64,000 bases of DNA from Microbacterium barkeri (GTDB lineage: Bacteria > Actinomycetota > Actinomycetes > Actinomycetales > Microbacteriaceae). The stretch's first letter is position 1. The number at the start of each line of letters is the position of its first letter. Positions 23,571 to 32,679 of the stretch are shown in pieces. The translations under genes and the position numbers were made by a program. A model generated the notes under the pieces. The model saw nothing but the letters and a program-made list of their open reading frames with translations, made no database searches and was not told the DNA's origin. The DNA is taken from positions 62,001 through 126,000 of the forward strand of contig NZ_BSEJ01000003.1 in the NCBI RefSeq assembly GCF_027921765.1, written 5' to 3'.

Positions 23571-24747
23571 CCGAGGGCTCCGGAGAGAGCGGATGGTCCG
23601 CGAGCGGCCCGAGGACGGCTCCGGCCTCGATGCGCACGGCGTTCGCACGCAGCGGCTCGGGCACGTCCGCGGCGACGGCCGCGGTGACGAGCACCTGCTC
23701 GAAGTCGGCGACCACGTCGGCCAGGCGCCGGCGGCGGTCGGCATCGAGCTCGGCGAACACGTCGTCGAGGATGAGGATGGGGTCGCCGCCCTGAGACTCG
23801 GCGCGCAGCAGCTCGGCCGACGCGAGGCGCAGGGCGAGCGCGACCGACCACGACTCGCCGTGCGACGCGTAGCCCTTCACGGGGAGGCCGCGAACCGTGA
23901 GCAGCAGGTCGTCCCGATGCGGACCGACGAGGGTCAGCCCGCGGTCGAGCTCCTGCGCGCGGCGCGCAGCGAGCGCGGATCGGAAGAGCTCCTCGGTCGA
24001 GCCCTCCTCCGCGCCGGCGGGCAGCTCATCCCCCTCCTCGGGATCGGCGCCGCGGACGGAGAGCACCCAGCTGAGCTCGGGGCGATGGTCCTCGCCCGCC
24101 ACCCCCGCGTAGGCCGCGGCGACGGGCTCGGCGAGATCCTGCGCGAGGCGCACGCGCGCGTCGATGAGCTGCGAGCCCAGCGCCACGAGCTTGTCATCCC
24201 ACACGTCGAGCGTCGACAGCTGCGCCCCCTTGAGACCGCGCGCCCGCGCGGACTTCAGCAGCGCGGTGCGCTGCCGCAGGGTCCGCTCGTAGTCGGCGAT
24301 GACGCCGGCCATGCGCGGCGTGCGCTGGATGAGCAGCTGGTCGGCGAAACGACGACGCTGCGAGGGGTCGCCGCGCACGATCTGCAGGTCCTCGGGGGCG
24401 AAGAGCACAGCCTGCGCGTAGCGCGGCAGCTCGGAGGTGCGCACGGGAGAGCCGCTCACGCGGGCGCGGTTCGACCCCTGCTTGTTGATCTGGAGCTCGA
24501 GGGTCACGCGACGGGCGCCGTGCGCGAGGCGCGCGCGGACGAACGCCGCGTCCTTCCCCTCGCGCACGAGCGGGGCATCCGACGACACCCGGTGCGAGCC
24601 GAGCGTCGCGAGATACGCGATCGCCTCGGCGAGATTGGTCTTGCCCTGGCCGTTCCGCCCGACGAGGACGTTCGGCCCCGGCTGCAGGGCGAGCTCGGCC
24701 TCTGCATAGTTGCGGAAGTCGACGAGGCTGAGGTGCTCGACGATCAT
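23563..24747 (-). CDS. recF: DNA replication/repair protein RecF
   Basis: RecF is an SMC-like ATPase that directs RecA loading at single-strand gaps. The N-terminus 'LSLVDFRNYAEAEL' and Walker A 'GRNGQGKTN' (30-38) are canonical. The Walker B/D-loop is 'ILDDVFAELDADRRRRL'. 394 aa. It lies between dnaN and dciA in the standard order. Confidence 0.97.
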   Translation of the reverse strand: MIVEHLSLVDFRNYAEAELALQPGPNVLVGRNGQGKTNLAEAIAYLATLGSHRVSSDAPLVREGKDAAFVRARLAHGARRVTLELQINKQGSNRARVSGSPVRTSELPRYAQAVLFAPEDLQIVRGDPSQRRRFADQLLIQRTPRMAGVIADYERTLRQRTALLKSARARGLKGAQLSTLDVWDDKLVALGSQLIDARVRLAQDLAEPVAAAYAGVAGEDHRPELSWVLSVRGADPEEGDELPAGAEEGSTEELFRSALAARRAQELDRGLTLVGPHRDDLLLTVRGLPVKGYASHGESWSVALALRLASAELLRAESQGGDPILILDDVFAELDADRRRRLADVVADFEQVLVTAAVAADVPEPLRANAVRIEAGAVLGPLADHPLSPEPSDG

Positions 24748-24799
24748 GTCCTCGACCTCCTTCCGGGATGCGCGGAGGCGATCCAGGACGTCGTGTCGC

Positions 24800-24833
24800 G
24801 ACGTTTCGTCTCGCTCCGCTCGCTCAACGACCG
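24800..24833. repeat. Dispersed intergenic repeat, copy C
   Basis: GACGTTTCGTCTCGCTCC continues to GCTCGCTCAACGACCG, in the recF-dnaN gap. It is the same family as 8439-8475 (opposite orientation) and 20831-20865 (same orientation). Confidence 0.7.
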
Positions 24834-24862
24834 ATCAGCGGCGCGCGGCCCGCGCCGGGGCC

Positions 24863-26008
24863 CTACCTCAGCAGCAGGTTCGGCTGGAGCAGGTACTTGA
24901 ACGAGTCCTGACCCGCCTGGTCGACCGACGTCTGGCTCGTGATGAGGATCGGGCTCAGCTTGTTCGCGTTGTCGCTCGACGTGAACGTCACCCGCACGAA
25001 CTCGCTCTTCACCGCGCCGAGCGCCTCGAGCAGGTACTGCGGGTTGAGCCCGAGGGTGACCTCGTCGCCGCCCGTGAGGTGCGCATCGACCGACTCGGAC
25101 GCGCGGGCCTGGTCGCCGCCCGAGGCGTCCATCGTGACCTGCGAGGTCGAGAACGTGAAGCGCAGCGGCGCCGAGCGGTCGAGCACGAGCGACACGCGGC
25201 GCACGGCCTCCGCGAGGTCGGCGGTGCTCACCACCGCGTAGTGCTCGGTCTGCGCGGGGAACAGACGGCGGACCGGCGGGAAGTTGCCCTTGATGAGCAG
25301 CGACGTCACCGTCTTGTTGCCGGCCGTGAAGGCGATGATCTCGCGGTCGCCCGAGCCGGAGAACGCGATCGAGATGTTGCCGCCGTGGGAGAAGGTCTTG
25401 CCGACCTCCTGCAGCGTGCGCGCCGGCACGAGCGCCGTCGCCTCCTGCTGGCTGCCGTCCCACGGGATGTCGCGGAGCGCGACGCGGTACCGGTCCGTGG
25501 CGACGAGGCTCAGGCCCGTGCCCGAGACCTCGAGCTGCACGCCGGTGAGGACGGGGGTCACGTCGTCGCGCGACGCGGCGAACGCGACCTGCGAGATCGC
25601 GGTCGCGAAATCGTCGCCGGGAACGAGGCCCGACTCGCCCGTGACCTCCGGGATCGCCGGGTATTCCTCAACCGGCATCGACGCGAGAGCGAAGCTCGCG
25701 GAGCCGCACGTCAGCGCGATGTTGCCGTCGTCCTCGGTCGAGATCTGGATCGGCTGGTTCGGCAGGCGGCTCGCGATGTCGGAGAGCAGTCGGCCGTGCA
25801 CGAGGATCGTGCCCGGCTCGTCGACCGTGGCCTCGATCGTCGTGCGCGCCGACGCCTCGTAGTCGAACGCCGAGAGGGCGAGGCTGCCGTCGCCGTTCGC
25901 CTCGATGAGCACGCCCGCCAGGATCGGCTGAGGGTTGCGCTGCGGCAGCAGCTTGACGACGAATGAGACGGCCTCGCTGAAGACGTCGCGGTTCACGTGG
26001 AACTTCAC
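24863..26008 (-). CDS. dnaN: DNA polymerase III sliding clamp DnaN
   Basis: This is the beta clamp of 381 aa, with three clamp-fold domains. It starts 'MKFHVNRDVFSEAVSF' and has 'FVRVTFTSSDNANKLSPILIT' near the end. The GTG start has GGGGAGCG upstream, and a TAGCAT -10 lies at 26063-26068 on the minus strand. It is the first gene leftward of oriC. Confidence 0.97.
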   Translation of the reverse strand: MKFHVNRDVFSEAVSFVVKLLPQRNPQPILAGVLIEANGDGSLALSAFDYEASARTTIEATVDEPGTILVHGRLLSDIASRLPNQPIQISTEDDGNIALTCGSASFALASMPVEEYPAIPEVTGESGLVPGDDFATAISQVAFAASRDDVTPVLTGVQLEVSGTGLSLVATDRYRVALRDIPWDGSQQEATALVPARTLQEVGKTFSHGGNISIAFSGSGDREIIAFTAGNKTVTSLLIKGNFPPVRRLFPAQTEHYAVVSTADLAEAVRRVSLVLDRSAPLRFTFSTSQVTMDASGGDQARASESVDAHLTGGDEVTLGLNPQYLLEALGAVKSEFVRVTFTSSDNANKLSPILITSQTSVDQAGQDSFKYLLQPNLLLR

Positions 26009-26524
26009 GTGTCGCTCCCCTCGGAATCACAACAACGGGCGCTCTTGGCCCACGGGTCTCCCATGCTAGTGCCCCGCGTTCGACCGTCCGTCGAGAAGGT
26101 CATCGGAGGCCCTTTCAGACAAGAGATCTCTTAACCGTGTTAACCGCTGTGGACAGTGTGGATAACTCTGTGGATGCGAGGCGGGAGTAGGGAACGACAT
26201 GTGTGTGACTTGTGGAGGAGCTGCGGACGCGTCGTGGACGGCTCGGATGGCCGCCGAGCCGCTGTCACAGGCGGTTCCACACATCCGTGGCGTGTCCTCC
26301 ACACCATCCGAGGCGTGTCTCCCCAGTTATCCACAGGAGTTTTCACATGGGGAGAACTTGTTATAGGGGGTCGACGCGCCCTGCGTCAAGAGCGCGTTCA
26401 GGCATACGTCACGCGGCGTACAGGTGACGGAAAGCGCATGTCCCGATCGAGGCCGTATTGTCCGGCAGACGCCGACGAGGGCCCGGAACGCGTGGTTCCG
26501 AGCCCTCGTGCGGGAAGGGGCGGG
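26009..26524. other. oriC: Chromosomal replication origin oriC (dnaA-dnaN spacer)
   Basis: This 516-bp gene-free, relatively AT-rich spacer lies between dnaN and dnaA. Perfect DnaA boxes are TGTGGATAA at 26157-26165 and TTATCCACA at 26327-26335. Near boxes include TGTGGACAG (26148-26156), TGTGGATGC (26169-26177) and several CCACA-containing 9-mers at 26270-26310. A TGTTATAGG stretch (about 26359) and TTAACCGTGTTAACC (about 26131) are possible unwinding sites. No gene is seen in it. Confidence 0.92.
26475..26509 (-). terminator. dnaA terminator hairpin
   Basis: A 15-bp stem (ACGAGGGCCCGGAAC against GTTCCGAGCCCTCGT) with one mismatch and a short loop lies 16 nt past the dnaA stop, protecting oriC from read-through. 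Confidence 0.7.
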
Positions 26525-27925
26525 TCAGCGCCGCCCGAGCTGCGTGGTGATCTCCTGCACCTGGTTGTAGACCGAGCGCTTCTCCTTCATGAGCTCGTTG
26601 ATCTTGCGGTACGCGTACATCACCGTCGTGTGGTCGCGTCCTCCGAAGAGCTGCCCGATCTTGGGGAGCGAGAGGCTCGTGCGCTCGCGGCAGAGGTACA
26701 TGGCGATCTGACGGGCCTGCGCGACGGACTGGGCGCGGCTCGAGCCGTGCAGATCGTCGGCGGTGAGCTTGAAGTAGCCGGCGGTCACGCTGATGATGTC
26801 GTTCGGCGACACGACGGTGTCCTCGGACTGGTCGACGATGTCGCGCAGCACGGTCTGGGCGAGCTCGAGGGAGACGGGCGACCTGTTGAGGCTCGCGAAC
26901 GCTGAGACGCGGATGAGGGCGCCCTCGAGCTCGCGGATGTTCGTGGAGACGTTCGAGGCGATGTACTCGATCACGTCGTCGGGGATGTCGAGGCGCTCGG
27001 CCTGCCCCTTCTTCCGCAGGATCGCGACGCGCGTCTCGAGATCGGGTGCCTGGACATCCGTGATGAGGCCCCATTCGAAGCGGCTGCGCATGCGGTCCTC
27101 GAAGCCCGTGAGGAGCTTGGGCGCGACGTCGCTCGTGATGACCACCTGCTTGTCGTGGTCATGCAGCGTGTTGAAGGTGTGGAAGAACGTCTCCTGCGTC
27201 TCTGCCTTGCCCTGCAGGAACTGGATGTCGTCGATCAGCAGGATGTCGACCTCGCGGTACCGCGCGTTGAAGGCGGCGCCGCGGTTGTTCGCGATCGAGT
27301 TGATGAAGTCGTTCGTGAACTCCTCGCTCGAGACGTAGCGCACGCGGACGCCGGGATAGAGGTTGAGCGCGTAGTCGCCGATCGCGTGGAGGAGGTGCGT
27401 CTTGCCCAGGCCCGAGTCGCCGTAGATGAAGAGCGGGTTGTACGCCTTGGCCGGTGCCTCGGCGACGGCGACGGCCGCGGCGTGCGCGAACCTGTTCGAC
27501 TGGCCGATGACGAAGTTGTCGAAGGTGTACTTCGGGTTGAGGCGGGTGTCCTCCCGCGACCTGCTCTGCGGCGGCGCCGACGCGGACGTCGATGCGACAG
27601 GGCGCTGCGGAGCCTCCACGGGGACCGGCGGCGCGGGCGCGTCGAAGGACGCCTCGGTGAGCTCGGGATTCACCGACACGCGGAACGACTTGGCGTCGGC
27701 GCCGATGCGCTCGAGCGCCTCCATGATCGGCTCGCGCATGCGCTTGTTGATCTGGGCGGCCGTCAGATCGTTCGGCACGTCGATGTAGAGGGTGCCCCCC
27801 ATGACGCCCTGAGGGACGGCGAGACTCAGGTATCCCTCGAGAAGAGGAGTGATCCGATCGTCGCTGGCCAGCTCCGCCAGCACCGTGCGCCAGACGGGGA
27901 CGTCCGGGATCTCGTGCGCGCTCAT
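26525..27925 (-). CDS. dnaA: Chromosomal replication initiator DnaA
   Basis: DnaA is the initiator ATPase that opens oriC. Domain I is residues 1-90, followed by a short Ala/Pro/Ser linker. The AAA+ domain has Walker A 'GDSGLGKTH' (169-177) and Walker B 'ILLIDDIQFL'. The C-terminal DNA-binding signature is 'GGRDHTTVMYAYRKI'. I chose the ATG at 27925 ('MSAHEIPDVPVW', 466 aa) because GGGGAGG lies right upstream. The longer frame would run through the promoter and DnaA box. Confidence 0.97.
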   Translation of the reverse strand: MSAHEIPDVPVWRTVLAELASDDRITPLLEGYLSLAVPQGVMGGTLYIDVPNDLTAAQINKRMREPIMEALERIGADAKSFRVSVNPELTEASFDAPAPPVPVEAPQRPVASTSASAPPQSRSREDTRLNPKYTFDNFVIGQSNRFAHAAAVAVAEAPAKAYNPLFIYGDSGLGKTHLLHAIGDYALNLYPGVRVRYVSSEEFTNDFINSIANNRGAAFNARYREVDILLIDDIQFLQGKAETQETFFHTFNTLHDHDKQVVITSDVAPKLLTGFEDRMRSRFEWGLITDVQAPDLETRVAILRKKGQAERLDIPDDVIEYIASNVSTNIRELEGALIRVSAFASLNRSPVSLELAQTVLRDIVDQSEDTVVSPNDIISVTAGYFKLTADDLHGSSRAQSVAQARQIAMYLCRERTSLSLPKIGQLFGGRDHTTVMYAYRKINELMKEKRSVYNQVQEITTQLGRR

Positions 27926-27939
27926 GGCCTCCCCTAGCC

Positions 27940-27963
27940 TGTGGATAACTTCGTGACACGCTA
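27940..27963 (-). promoter_or_regulatory. dnaA promoter with DnaA box
   Basis: On the minus strand a -10 TAGCGT (27958-27963) is followed by the DnaA box at 27940-27948 (plus-strand TGTGGATAA), just downstream of the predicted start site and ahead of the dnaA ribosome site. This is a typical autoregulatory layout. Confidence 0.6.
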
Positions 27964-28066
27964 GTGGATGGATGGCGAACGGCAAACTCCGTCTTGGCGC
28001 GCGCTCGCGTGTTCCTGCGGGCGCGGATCCGACACTGTGGAGATACTGTCAGGTTGTCCGCCTCAT

Positions 28067-28096
28067 TTGCAGGATCGCCCTCGGTCGGCGTACTCT
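28067..28096 (+). promoter_or_regulatory. rpmH-rnpA promoter
   Basis: TTGCAG (28067-28072) and TACTCT (28091-28096) are spaced 18 nt. The predicted leader is about 80 nt before rpmH. The dnaA-rpmH gap (27926-28183) otherwise holds only the divergent dnaA promoter. Confidence 0.55.
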
Positions 28097-28183
28097 AAAT
28101 CGGTTGACTTATGCCCTTCCGGGCTCCACCAACTCTCGTCTCCGGTCACATGATTCCGGTGACCATCCCTCCGGAGTGATTCC

Positions 28184-28321
28184 ATGAGCAAGCGCACTTT
28201 CCAGCCCAACAACCGCCGTCGTGCCAAGAAGCACGGCTTCCGCGCTCGTATGCGCACCCGCGCCGGCCGCGCCATCCTCGCCGCACGTCGCGGCAAGGGT
28301 CGCGTCGAGCTCTCGGCGTAA
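28184..28321 (+). CDS. rpmH: Ribosomal protein bL34
   Basis: This is a 45-aa, very basic protein of the large ribosomal subunit: '[19 protein letters not shown]', then '[18 protein letters not shown]'. The ATG at 28184 has GGAG nine bases upstream. It opens the rpmH-rnpA-yidD-yidC-jag-rsmG cluster that runs rightward away from the origin. Confidence 0.98.
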   Translation: MSKRTFQPNNRRRAKKHGFRARMRTRAGRAILAARRGKGRVELSA

Positions 28322-28337
28322 TCCCGACGACGAGTCC

Positions 28338-28676
28338 GTGCTCGCGAGGCCGCATCGCCTGGTCCTCGGCGCCGACTATCGCAAGGTCGTGCGTCGAGGC
28401 TCTCGATGCGCCGGTGCGTCGACCGTGACGCACGTCGTGCACTCCTTCGAGGAGCGCGCGCCGCGGTTCGGATTCATCGTCAGCAAGGCCGTCGGCAACG
28501 CCGTCACGCGGAACACCGTGCGCCGCCGCCTCAAGGCGGTGTGCGCGGAGGCGCTTCCGGACGTGCGACCGGGGGCCGATGTCGTCATCCGCGCCCTGCC
28601 CTCGGCGGCCGACGCCACCTTCCAGGAGCTCCGCTCCGAGGTGACGCGCTGCCTCGCGCGCAAGGCGGCGGCATGA
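28338..28676 (+). CDS. rnpA: Ribonuclease P protein component
   Basis: RnpA is the protein subunit of RNase P, which matures tRNA 5' ends. The GTG start at 28338 gives 112 aa; an open frame runs further upstream into rpmH and is not needed. The signature is 'SKAVGNAVTRNTVRRRLKAV', with the conserved RNR motif. It ends overlapping yidD (ATGA). Confidence 0.95.
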   Translation: MLARPHRLVLGADYRKVVRRGSRCAGASTVTHVVHSFEERAPRFGFIVSKAVGNAVTRNTVRRRLKAVCAEALPDVRPGADVVIRALPSAADATFQELRSEVTRCLARKAAA

Positions 28677-29023
28677 GCGTGCTGCCCGCGTCGGCCACAG
28701 GGTCGGCGCGGTTTCGCGTATCCGACGCCGTTCGGGCGCTCCCGCTGCTGCCGCGCAACGCCGGCCTCGTGCTCCTGCATGGATATCGCGCGACGATCTC
28801 GCACCTCTACGGCGACGTCTGCAAGTACTACCCCTCCTGCTCCGCATACGCGGTGACGGCCGTGCAGCAGCACGGTCTCGTGAAAGGATCGGGACTGGCG
28901 GCGATGCGCATCGCCCGGTGCCACCCGTGGGCTGCGGGCGGCGAAGACGACGTGACGCCGCACCCGCGCTTCCGCTACGACCTCACCCGTCACGGCTTCG
29001 TCGTGCCGCTACGAAAGGACTGA
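28673..29023 (+). CDS. yidD: Membrane protein insertion efficiency factor YidD
   Basis: YidD is a small membrane-associated helper of the Sec/YidC insertion route. The family core is 'YRATISHLYGDVCKYYPSCSAYAVTAVQQHG', quoted in part as 'CKYYPSCSAYA' with its two Cys, and 'RIARCHPWAAGG'. The 116-aa length includes a slightly long N-terminus. It overlaps rnpA by 4 nt, and yidC follows after 5 nt. Confidence 0.93.
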   Translation: MSVLPASATGSARFRVSDAVRALPLLPRNAGLVLLHGYRATISHLYGDVCKYYPSCSAYAVTAVQQHGLVKGSGLAAMRIARCHPWAAGGEDDVTPHPRFRYDLTRHGFVVPLRKD

Positions 29024-29028
29024 CCTCC

Positions 29029-30060
29029 GTGGACTTCCTCGGAATCATCCTCTGGCCCATCCGCTGGGTCATCGAAATGATCCTCGTCGGCTGGCACGCC
29101 GTCCTGACCTTCTTCGGCATGCCGGTGGACGGCGGACTCACCTGGGTCCTCTCGATCGCCGGCGTCGTCGTCATCGTGCGCACGGCTCTGATCCCGCTCT
29201 TCGTGAAGCAGATCAAGAGCCAGCGCAAGATGATGGAAATCGCTCCTGAGATGAAGAAGATCCAGGAGAAGTACCGGGGCAAGCGCGATCAGCTCTCTCG
29301 CGAGGCGATGAGCCGCGAGACCATGGCGCTGTACAAGAAGCACGGCACGACGCCGGTGTCGAGCTGCCTGCCTCTGCTCGTGCAGATGCCGGTCTTCTTC
29401 TCGCTGTACTACACGCTGTACGACATCAAGGCGCACGCGGCCGCGAACAAGGGCGGCGTCGGCCTGCTGTCGCCGGAGCTCACTCAGCAGTTCAACGACG
29501 CGAAGCTCTTCGACATCGCGCCGCTGAGCGAGACGCTCGTCGACGCCATCCAGTACCGCCCCGACGGCTGGGTCGGCACCACGATCATCCTCGTGATCAT
29601 GGTCGCCCTGATGATCGCGACGCAGTTCTTCACGCAGCTGCAGATCGTCTCGAAGAACCTCTCGCCCGAGGCCAAGACCGGCCAGGCGTACCAGATGCAG
29701 CGCATCATGCTCTACATCATCCCGTTCGCGATGATCTTCTCGGGCGTCTTCTTCCCGCTCGGCGTCGTCTCGTACTGGTTCTTCAACAACCTCTGGACGA
29801 TGTGCCAGCAGTTCCTCGTGATCCGCGAGCTCCCGACGCCCGGCTCGGATGCCGCGAAGGAGCGCGAGGCGCGTCTCGCCCGCAAGGGCAAGGCGATCAA
29901 CAGCCAGGGCAAGGTCGTCACGATGGCCGAGTACGAGGCCGAGCAGCAGGAGCTGCTGCGCAAGGCCGAGGAGGCCCGCGCGAAGCAGCCCAAGCGCCAG
30001 CAGCCCATGAGCGCGAAACGCGCGAAGAAGCAGGAGCGGCCCGACGGCGCGTCGAGCTGA
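29029..30060 (+). CDS. yidC: Membrane protein insertase YidC
   Basis: This is an Oxa1/YidC-family insertase of 343 aa. The GTG start gives 'MDFLGIILWPIRWVIEMILV', the first membrane helix. Further helices are at about 36-55, 120-135, 190-210 and 235-275. 'LPLLVQMPVFFSLYYTLY' is a family block. The tail after residue 290 is very basic ('KQPKRQQPMSAKRAKKQE'), suited to ribosome contact. It lacks the large periplasmic domain of proteobacterial YidC, as expected for an actinobacterium. Confidence 0.96.
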   Translation: MDFLGIILWPIRWVIEMILVGWHAVLTFFGMPVDGGLTWVLSIAGVVVIVRTALIPLFVKQIKSQRKMMEIAPEMKKIQEKYRGKRDQLSREAMSRETMALYKKHGTTPVSSCLPLLVQMPVFFSLYYTLYDIKAHAAANKGGVGLLSPELTQQFNDAKLFDIAPLSETLVDAIQYRPDGWVGTTIILVIMVALMIATQFFTQLQIVSKNLSPEAKTGQAYQMQRIMLYIIPFAMIFSGVFFPLGVVSYWFFNNLWTMCQQFLVIRELPTPGSDAAKEREARLARKGKAINSQGKVVTMAEYEAEQQELLRKAEEARAKQPKRQQPMSAKRAKKQERPDGASS

Positions 30061-30091
30061 CGCCCCCTCCGCCCGGACCGGCCACACGAGA

Positions 30092-30595
30092 ATGGACGCC
30101 ATGAACACGCAGCCCGCCACCGCGGCCGACGCCCCCACCGAGGCCGACCTCGAGCGCGAGGGCGACGTCGCCGCCGACTTCCTCGAGGGCCTTCTCGACA
30201 TCGCCGACATCGACGGCGACCTCACGCTCGACGTGCGCCAGGGGCGCGCGTACGTGTCGGTCGAGTCGGACGACGCGTCGCTGCGCGTGATCTCGCACCC
30301 GGACACCGTGCAGGCTCTGCAGGAGCTCACCCGGCTCGCGGTGCAGAGCGAGACCGGCGCCTTCTCGCGGCTCATCCTGGACATCGGCGGCTCGCGCGAC
30401 ATCCGCCGTCGACAGCTTGAGACGCTCGTCGACGCGGCCGTCGCGAAGCTCGAGGAGGGGGCCACGCAGGCGTCCCTTCCGTCGATGTCGTCGTACGAGC
30501 GCAAGCTCGTGCACGACATCGCTGCGGACCGCGGTCTCGTCTCGGAGTCGTACGGCGAGGGACCCGACCGCCACACGGTCATCCGCCGCGGCTGA
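30092..30595 (+). CDS. Jag/KhpB-type R3H-domain RNA-binding protein
   Basis: This 167-aa protein has a KH-like domain at about residues 25-95 ('DGDLTLDVRQGRAYVSVES') and an R3H domain at 100-165 ('SSYERKLVHDIAADRGLVSES'). Homologues sit between yidC and rsmG throughout actinobacteria and bind RNA. A second ATG at 30101 is an alternative start; neither has a clear ribosome site. The stop overlaps rsmG (TGATG). Confidence 0.92.
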   Translation: MDAMNTQPATAADAPTEADLEREGDVAADFLEGLLDIADIDGDLTLDVRQGRAYVSVESDDASLRVISHPDTVQALQELTRLAVQSETGAFSRLILDIGGSRDIRRRQLETLVDAAVAKLEEGATQASLPSMSSYERKLVHDIAADRGLVSESYGEGPDRHTVIRRG

Positions 30596-31242
30596 TGGTC
30601 TCCTCCCCCGCCGGCCTCGAGGCCGAGCCCGCCGAGGCGGCCGCGCTCTTCGGAGATCGGATCGATCTGGCGCGCACGTACACGCAGGCGCTCGCCGAGC
30701 ACGGCGAGGAGCGCGGGCTGATCGGCCCCCTCGAGGTTCCGCGCCTGTGGTCGCGCCACATCCTCAACTCCGCCGTGACGGCGCCCCTCTTCCCCGAGGG
30801 CGGACGCGTCGGCGACGTGGGGTCGGGTGCCGGCCTGCCGGGGCTCGTGCTCGCGATCGCGCGGCCGGACGTGCAGTGGGTGCTCATCGAGCCGATGGAG
30901 CGTCGCACGACCTGGCTCAACGAGCAGGTCGCGGCGCTCGGCCTCGACAACGTCGTGGTCGAACGCGCACGCGCCGAAGAGGCGGGGCGCTGGGAGGGTG
31001 TGCTCGACGCCGTCACCGCACGCGCGGTGTCGGCGCTGAGGACGCTCATCCCCTGGACTGCTCCGCTCGTGCGCGACGGCGGAGAGCTGATCCTTCTGAA
31101 GGGGCAGAGCGCTCCGAACGAGATCGATGCCGCGGCGAAGGCCATCCGGAAGTACAAGCTCTCGGATGTCCGCGTCGAGATGGTCGGCGAGGGCACGATC
31201 TCCGAGCCCACGCGGGTCGTGCGCGCTCTCGTCCGCGCGTAA
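30595..31242 (+). CDS. rsmG: 16S rRNA (guanine527-N7)-methyltransferase RsmG
   Basis: RsmG methylates G527 of 16S rRNA. The SAM-binding motif is 'VGDVGSGAGLPGLVLAI', followed by 'WVLIEPMERRTTWL'. Residues 'VTARAVSAL' and 'LLKGQSA' are family blocks. 215 aa. The start overlaps the jag stop by one base. Known losses of this gene give low-level streptomycin resistance; this copy is intact. Confidence 0.95.
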   Translation: MVSSPAGLEAEPAEAAALFGDRIDLARTYTQALAEHGEERGLIGPLEVPRLWSRHILNSAVTAPLFPEGGRVGDVGSGAGLPGLVLAIARPDVQWVLIEPMERRTTWLNEQVAALGLDNVVVERARAEEAGRWEGVLDAVTARAVSALRTLIPWTAPLVRDGGELILLKGQSAPNEIDAAAKAIRKYKLSDVRVEMVGEGTISEPTRVVRALVRA

Positions 31243-31319
31243 TTGCCTGCTGATCTGGGATTCCCTTCGTCGTACGACCGGTGATGGTTCCGTGCGCCGC
31301 CTCTCGGTAGCCTCGGAGC

Positions 31320-32135
31320 ATGGATCAACGCGAGCGCGACGAACGCATCCGCGCGTACTACGGGGAGCATTTCGACGAGGGCGAGCGCCTGTCCTCGCGA
31401 TCGGCGGCGGGTCGACTCGAGTTCCTCCGTGTTCAGTCGCTGGTCCGCGCCCGGCTGCAGCCCGCGTCGACCGTGCTGGACGTCGGCGGCGCGACCGGCA
31501 CGCATGCGCGCTGGCTGGTTGCCGACGGGCATGCCGTGACCCTGGTCGATCCGGTGCCTGCCCAGGTCGACGTCGCTGCCCGCATCCCCGGGGTGAGGGC
31601 TCTGGTCGGGGATGCACGTTCTCTGGAAGACGTCGACGCGAGCGCGGACGCGGTGATCATGCTCGGGCCGCTCTACCACCTGCAGGATCGGGCCGATCGG
31701 CTGCGCGCGTTGGCTGAGGCGCTCCGCGTCCTGCGCCCGGGTGGAGTCGTGTTCGCGGGAGCGATCTCTCGCCTCTCTGCACTGACCAAGACGGTGCTGG
31801 CTCGTGGATTTCGCGATCTGCCCGCGGATGAGGTGCGCGTGCTGCTCGAGAACGGAACCACGGCGGGATCGCTGGCGCCCGCCGCGGGGCGCTTTCCGGG
31901 TGGTCATCATCACACGGCTGCGGAGCTCTCCCACGAGCTTTCGGAGGCCGGCTTCGTGGACGTGGAGGTCGTGGGGCTGGAAGGTCCCGGCGGGATGGGT
32001 CTCGAGCTGATGGCGCCGGACGAGGAGGTGGTCGCGGCCGGGGACGTGCTTGCGAAGCGCCTGGAGGCGAGTCCGTATGGCCCGGACCTGTCACCGCACC
32101 TTCTCGGCATTGCGTCGAGACCGCACGAGGTGTGA
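31320..32135 (+). CDS. Class I SAM-dependent methyltransferase
   Basis: Motif I is 'VLDVGGATGTHARWL', motif II region 'VTLVDPVPAQVDVAA', then 'VIMLGPLYHLQDRADRLRAL' and 'VLRPGGVVFAGAI', a small-molecule methyltransferase layout of 271 aa. The substrate is unknown. The start is ATG 31320 with TAGCCT six bases before it and no ribosome site, pointing to a leaderless transcript. It separates rsmG from the parS/parAB region, a place usually without such a gene. Confidence 0.85.
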   Translation: MDQRERDERIRAYYGEHFDEGERLSSRSAAGRLEFLRVQSLVRARLQPASTVLDVGGATGTHARWLVADGHAVTLVDPVPAQVDVAARIPGVRALVGDARSLEDVDASADAVIMLGPLYHLQDRADRLRALAEALRVLRPGGVVFAGAISRLSALTKTVLARGFRDLPADEVRVLLENGTTAGSLAPAAGRFPGGHHHTAAELSHELSEAGFVDVEVVGLEGPGGMGLELMAPDEEVVAAGDVLAKRLEASPYGPDLSPHLLGIASRPHEV

Positions 32136-32171
32136 GTCGCTGCGCACCCGGCGTGGTCCTGGGTGCAGATG

Positions 32172-32187
32172 TGTTTCACGTGAAACC
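32172..32187. other. parS site 1
   Basis: TGTTTCACGTGAAACC: 15 of 16 bases of the consensus, with a perfect 14-bp core. Confidence 0.9.
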
Positions 32188-32236
32188 CGCGCGGGAGTGG
32201 CTGGATTGGTTGCGTGTGTGCACCGGGTTCGCGCGG

Positions 32237-32252
32237 CGTTTCACGTGAAACG
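32237..32252. other. parS site 2
   Basis: Perfect 14-bp core GTTTCACGTGAAAC inside a 26-bp perfect palindrome (32232-32257), because the flanks CGCGGC/GCCGCG also pair. Confidence 0.92.
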
Positions 32253-32531
32253 CCGCGGGCCCTCGCGGATCGCATCGCTGCCTCGTGTGACGGCTCCTGG
32301 ATGCGTGGCCGGCCACGCTCTCGGGCGCTGACGATACGGAGTGACGCGCGGCGGGAGTGGCGGTCCGCGACGTCGATGAATCTGGATCTTCCGGTTCACC
32401 GCGAGTACGCGCCCGGATGGGACGATCACGAGGATCGGAACGCATTTGCGTCTCGACCGGCGCAATGGACCCGGGCGTACCGGCGCTCGCCCGCACGCGC
32501 ACACCACTCGGCACTGAAGCCTGAGATGTCG

Positions 32532-32547
32532 CGTTTCACGTGAAACA
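32532..32547. other. parS site 3
   Basis: CGTTTCACGTGAAACA, perfect 14-bp core. Confidence 0.9.
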
Positions 32548-32663
32548 TTGCAGAGCGCGCCGACCGCGGTCGCGGCCAGCGGGTGTCGCGCGAGCTGTAG
32601 CGCCCCATGCCGTCCCGAGGCGCGTAGGTCCGGAGGAGAGGACGCGTTGTGAGGATGGTGAGT

Positions 32664-32679
32664 CGTTCCACGTGGAACA
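32664..32679. other. parS variant site 4
   Basis: CGTTCCACGTGGAACA: the core has two symmetric changes (T to C and A to G), so it stays a perfect palindrome. It may bind ParB more weakly. Confidence 0.65.

Noticed and set aside
25990..26003. parS-like GGTTCACGTGGAAC at the 5' end of dnaN
   Set aside because: Two mismatches, not palindromic, and explained by codons for Phe-His-Val in the conserved DnaN N-terminus.
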